Assembly (NCBI GenBank): GCA_031279575.1
Contig: JAITIG010000228.1
Span: forward strand, 1 to 17,422
Origin: Bifidobacteriaceae bacterium
Lineage (GTDB): Bacteria; Actinomycetota; Actinomycetes; Actinomycetales; WQXJ01
DNA length: 17,422 nt
Direction: 5' to 3'
Of the stretch, positions 15,002 through 17,422 are shown in pieces (within the stretch, counting starts at the first letter, position 1; every line of letters begins with the position of its first letter). Made by a program: the position numbers and the translations under genes. The notes beneath the pieces are model-generated. The model saw only the letters and a program-made list of their open reading frames with translations. It was not told the DNA's origin and ran no database searches.

Positions 15002-17164
15002 CTAGTTTCCTGAAATAGTCGGATCGCAGGTGTAGGTGGAGCCGTCGTCGCGAGTCCAAATCACGGTGGTCGACTCCGGCATGTCTTGCTTGCGGGCGCC
15101 CTTCTTGATATACCCGTCTTCCCCCACCATCCCAAACTGGTGGGTCCGCCGGCCGGCGAAGACACTCGCATTGGTGAGGCACATGTAGCCGCCGGCCTTC
15201 GCTTTCAACGCCAGGTGGGTGATGGGGTAATTGCCCTTCGGCGGGAAGTGCAAATCGCCCCGCTCGGCCGCATAAGGCGTCCACCGGCTCCACGCCCTGA
15301 CCTTGAACCGGGCCTGCGGGTCGGCCGGCCGCGAACCCACCCCGCTGCGGCCAGCCACCACCTGCGGGTGCCGCTTGACCTGCTTGAACCGGCACTTGAA
15401 CGGCCAATAGCCGGCCGCGACCAGCAACGCCAACAGGCCCAGCAGCAGCTTCCACCAGTTGGCTTTGAACCAGGCGCACCAGCGCTTGGTCCAGGGGATA
15501 TCGTCCTCGATCACGATGACGCCCTCCGCCTGGCCCGCCATCGGCCCCGCCGGGGGGTTGTCCAGCGTGCCCTCAACTGTGATCGGCTCATCGGAGCGCG
15601 GATTGTTCAGCTCGTCGCCATCGGGCAGCGGGCAAATGCGGAACTCCGGCGCCTGGTCGCCCTGGACCACCGTCCACTTCGAGTTGGGCGAGGCGGCCGT
15701 CAGCACCGTCTTGTCCCAATGGTCCTTCGCCAACGGCAAGCCGTCAATGGTGACCCTCGCATCGAGGCAGCCGGCCTGCTCAAAATTGCTGGAGGTGACG
15801 CCATCGGGCAGCTCGAGGGTGATCTCAAGCGGTTTGCTGGCCACCCCGACCTTCAGATTGAGGATGTCCGGCAAGGTGTTGTACATCAAATAGGTGCCCT
15901 GGATGTCAATCGACGCCTCGCCCTCAGCCAATACCACCTGGCATTGCGCGCCGCACTGGTCGGTCAGAGTCTCGCCGTTGTTGGTCACCGCGCCCTCGTA
16001 GACGACAGACCCGAGCAGGTCGGAGGTGACCCACTGGCCGGCCGCGTCCACCAGCCCCACCGTCACCGTGTACTGGCCGGCGGGGACCGCCTCGCCATCC
16101 TCCAGCACGCCCTGCAGCGGGATCCAGCCGCCGTCGGCGTCCTGCAAGCGGACGCCGATCGCCACATCCGGCGAATAGTAGACGCTGACCTGGCTGGCGC
16201 CGGTCGCATCAATGGTGTAATCGCCTTTCGGCAGCTGGCGGAACTCGGCGATCTGGCCTTGCAGGTTCGGGTCGGTCAAAACCCCCGCCCGCTCCGAATA
16301 GCGCACCACTGCGGGGGTTGCCACCGGGTTGAAAGTCGCCCCCGCCCCAAAGACGGCGTTGATTTTGACGTCCTTGCCTTGGGCGAACACCAGCAGCTGC
16401 TTCATGTCGACGTCGAAGCTGATCTTGTTCTCGGCGCTGACGGCGAGTTGGACGCGCTGAAACACCTGGTTGCAGATCTGGGTCAAAGCGTTGATGACCT
16501 GGCCGGAATCCGCCACCTTCTTGGTGTAGAACCCGATCTCCGGGTCCGCCGGCAGGTCTGGGGCGCCGTCGCCGATGCCGAGGAAGAAGATCTGCTCGCC
16601 CGCCCTGGCCCAGGTCTTGAAGTTCCCCACCAACTCGTCTTGGGGCACAAACACCTCTTGGCCGGTGCCGTAGCGGGCCAACTGGCCGTCCGTCATCACC
16701 ACCAGCCAGCGGGTGGCGTTGGCGCCGGCCGCCGCCAGGTGGGCTTGAGCCGCCTCGACGGCCTCGTACGGGGTGTTCAGATCTCGCGGGGTCAGGCCGT
16801 CGTGGATGCGCTGGACGCGCTCCTCGGCGGGCATGTCGCCGGTCAGTGTCAAGTAGACGCCGCCGCGGTTTGACTGGCCCTCGAAGTCGCTCATCAGGAA
16901 GATGTTCAGGGTGTCGCGCTCCCCGAGCATGGCCGCCATGACCTCCATGCCGTACTTCGCCCGCGCCCAGGAGTTGATCAGGTTGCCGCTCTCATCGCGG
17001 ATCATCGAGCCGGAGTCGTCATACACCAGGTCAATGACGCGCGATGGCGGCTCGGCCGCCTGCGCGCCCGGCCCCGCCCCCAGCGGCGCCAGCGTGGCCA
17101 GGCCGCAGACCGCCAGTCCCAGGCACAGCGCGGCGGCGACAGCCGGTTTCGGCGCATTTCGCAT
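15002..17164 (-). CDS. Membrane-anchored vWA-domain protein (operon gene A)
   Basis: A 720-residue secreted-then-anchored protein. Residues 1-36 are a Sec signal peptide ending in AQA. The von Willebrand A domain spans about 41-230. Its metal-ion-dependent adhesion site is visible as DDSGS (Asp49, Ser51, Ser53), NTPYEA (Thr131) and VVMTDG (Asp159), so it should bind a divalent metal and a protein partner. Beta-rich, Ig-like stretches follow (about 240-550). A single transmembrane helix (570-586, WWKLLLGLLALLVAAGY) is followed by a basic stretch, so the 130-residue C-terminal tail should be cytoplasmic. That topology would let the vWA domain sense or grip something outside while the tail meets the tubulin-like protein. 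The start has GAGGA 8 nt upstream. It is the first gene of the block and lies 18 bp before gene B. There is no MoxR ATPase beside it, unlike many vWA operons. Confidence 0.88.
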   Translation of the reverse strand: MRNAPKPAVAAALCLGLAVCGLATLAPLGAGPGAQAAEPPSRVIDLVYDDSGSMIRDESGNLINSWARAKYGMEVMAAMLGERDTLNIFLMSDFEGQSNRGGVYLTLTGDMPAEERVQRIHDGLTPRDLNTPYEAVEAAQAHLAAAGANATRWLVVMTDGQLARYGTGQEVFVPQDELVGNFKTWARAGEQIFFLGIGDGAPDLPADPEIGFYTKKVADSGQVINALTQICNQVFQRVQLAVSAENKISFDVDMKQLLVFAQGKDVKINAVFGAGATFNPVATPAVVRYSERAGVLTDPNLQGQIAEFRQLPKGDYTIDATGASQVSVYYSPDVAIGVRLQDADGGWIPLQGVLEDGEAVPAGQYTVTVGLVDAAGQWVTSDLLGSVVYEGAVTNNGETLTDQCGAQCQVVLAEGEASIDIQGTYLMYNTLPDILNLKVGVASKPLEITLELPDGVTSSNFEQAGCLDARVTIDGLPLAKDHWDKTVLTAASPNSKWTVVQGDQAPEFRICPLPDGDELNNPRSDEPITVEGTLDNPPAGPMAGQAEGVIVIEDDIPWTKRWCAWFKANWWKLLLGLLALLVAAGYWPFKCRFKQVKRHPQVVAGRSGVGSRPADPQARFKVRAWSRWTPYAAERGDLHFPPKGNYPITHLALKAKAGGYMCLTNASVFAGRRTHQFGMVGEDGYIKKGARKQDMPESTTVIWTRDDGSTYTCDPTISGN

Positions 17165-17422
17165 CGGGTGGTTCCTCAGATGGGGGGCCGGGCGGGGGTC
17201 AGACCAACCAACTTAGTCCCGCCCCGCACGCAGCCGCAAGCGGACGCCAAGACCCATCAATATGACCGTCCAACGCCGCGCCCGCCTCGCCAGCTGGCGA
17301 CCCCGAAACGCCCCGCCCCTCTCCCCGCCCAAGCCCAGATGCCGCCGCGCCCCGCCCCGCCCCTGACCAGCCCAGACGCCGACGTCGGTTTCAGCGCCCC
17401 TACCCAAATCGGACCATCGCGG
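17165..17422. other. Upstream region of the operon, weak promoter candidate
   Basis: These 258 bp precede gene A. On the minus strand a TTGCGG (17234-17239) and TAAGTT (17210-17215) pair with an 18-bp spacer is a weak promoter candidate. A 9-bp palindrome GGTCTGACC (17197-17205) lies between it and the Shine-Dalgarno. Two minus-strand frames are open from the window edge, ending at 17213 and 17257. Their Arg/Gly-rich translations look like GC-driven noise, though one could be the tail of an upstream gene. Confidence 0.25.

Noticed and set aside
11738..15013. Plus-strand 1091-codon open frame antisense to the tubulin-like gene
   Set aside because: The minus strand encodes recognisable tubulin-fold motifs with a strong Shine-Dalgarno. 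The antisense translation is low-complexity and reflects high GC with few stop codons.
15086..16873. Plus-strand 595-codon open frame antisense to the vWA gene
   Set aside because: The vWA MIDAS, signal peptide and transmembrane helix are on the minus strand. The plus frame has no recognisable domain or ribosome site.
17104..17107. Possible lipobox (LAVC, residues 17-20) in the vWA signal peptide
   Set aside because: Val at -1 does not fit the Gly/Ala/Ser requirement, and a good AQA Sec cleavage site follows.
17213..17422. Minus-strand open frame reaching the right edge (TTG start or partial gene)
   Set aside because: Arg/Gly-rich translation without a domain, and a second frame is equally open. 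It cannot be told from noise here.

Overview
The window is about 70 percent GC by eye. Its Shine-Dalgarno sites, its tightly packed same-strand genes and an actinobacterial style of alpha-glucosidase all suggest a high-GC actinobacterium. I cannot name the genus.

Layout. The left edge (1-251) holds no gene I can support and carries a perfect 12-bp tandem duplication. A tRNA-Thr(CGT) follows on the minus strand (252-323) with a good promoter. Next comes a plus-strand GH13 alpha-glucosidase (450-2234) that looks like ordinary housekeeping or carbohydrate metabolism. The other 15 kb is one minus-strand block of five large genes, read right to left: (A) a secreted or anchored vWA-domain protein, 15002-17164; (B) a 1247-residue tubulin/FtsZ-superfamily protein, 11240-14983; (C) a two-helix membrane protein of unknown family, 8969-11224; (D) a 1393-residue multi-pass membrane protein, 4791-8972; (E) an 834-residue membrane protein, 2210-4714. 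A-B and B-C are separated by 18 and 15 bp, C-D overlap by 4 bp (ATGA), and D-E are 76 bp apart, so the block reads as an operon. Gene E overlaps the end of the GH13 gene tail to tail by 25 bp.

How the block may work. This is inference. Protein A puts a metal-binding vWA domain outside the membrane and a basic tail inside. Protein B has the GTP-binding signatures of the tubulin fold, coiled-coil material and a disordered tail. Protein C has two helices followed by cytoplasmic helical segments. Protein D carries a probably inactive SF2-helicase-like core and ends in a zinc ribbon plus HExxH peptidase that closely resembles the catalytic half of plant DA1. Protein E combines membrane helices, a Rossmann/TIR-like domain, TPR-like helices and a ClpN-type adaptor repeat. 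Together they suggest a membrane-associated, GTP-driven cytoskeletal or membrane-remodelling machine with its own protease. Tubulin-like plus vWA systems of this general kind have, from memory, been predicted by comparative genomics (Makarova and Koonin, about 2010). The DA1-like peptidase fusion and the TIR-like/TPR/ClpN partner are the parts most likely to be undescribed.

Three consecutive proteins (B, C, D) carry long low-complexity Ala/Gly/Pro/Ser/Thr segments encoded by different in-frame tandem DNA repeats. The right edge (17165-17422) is the operon's upstream region and contains only a weak promoter candidate.
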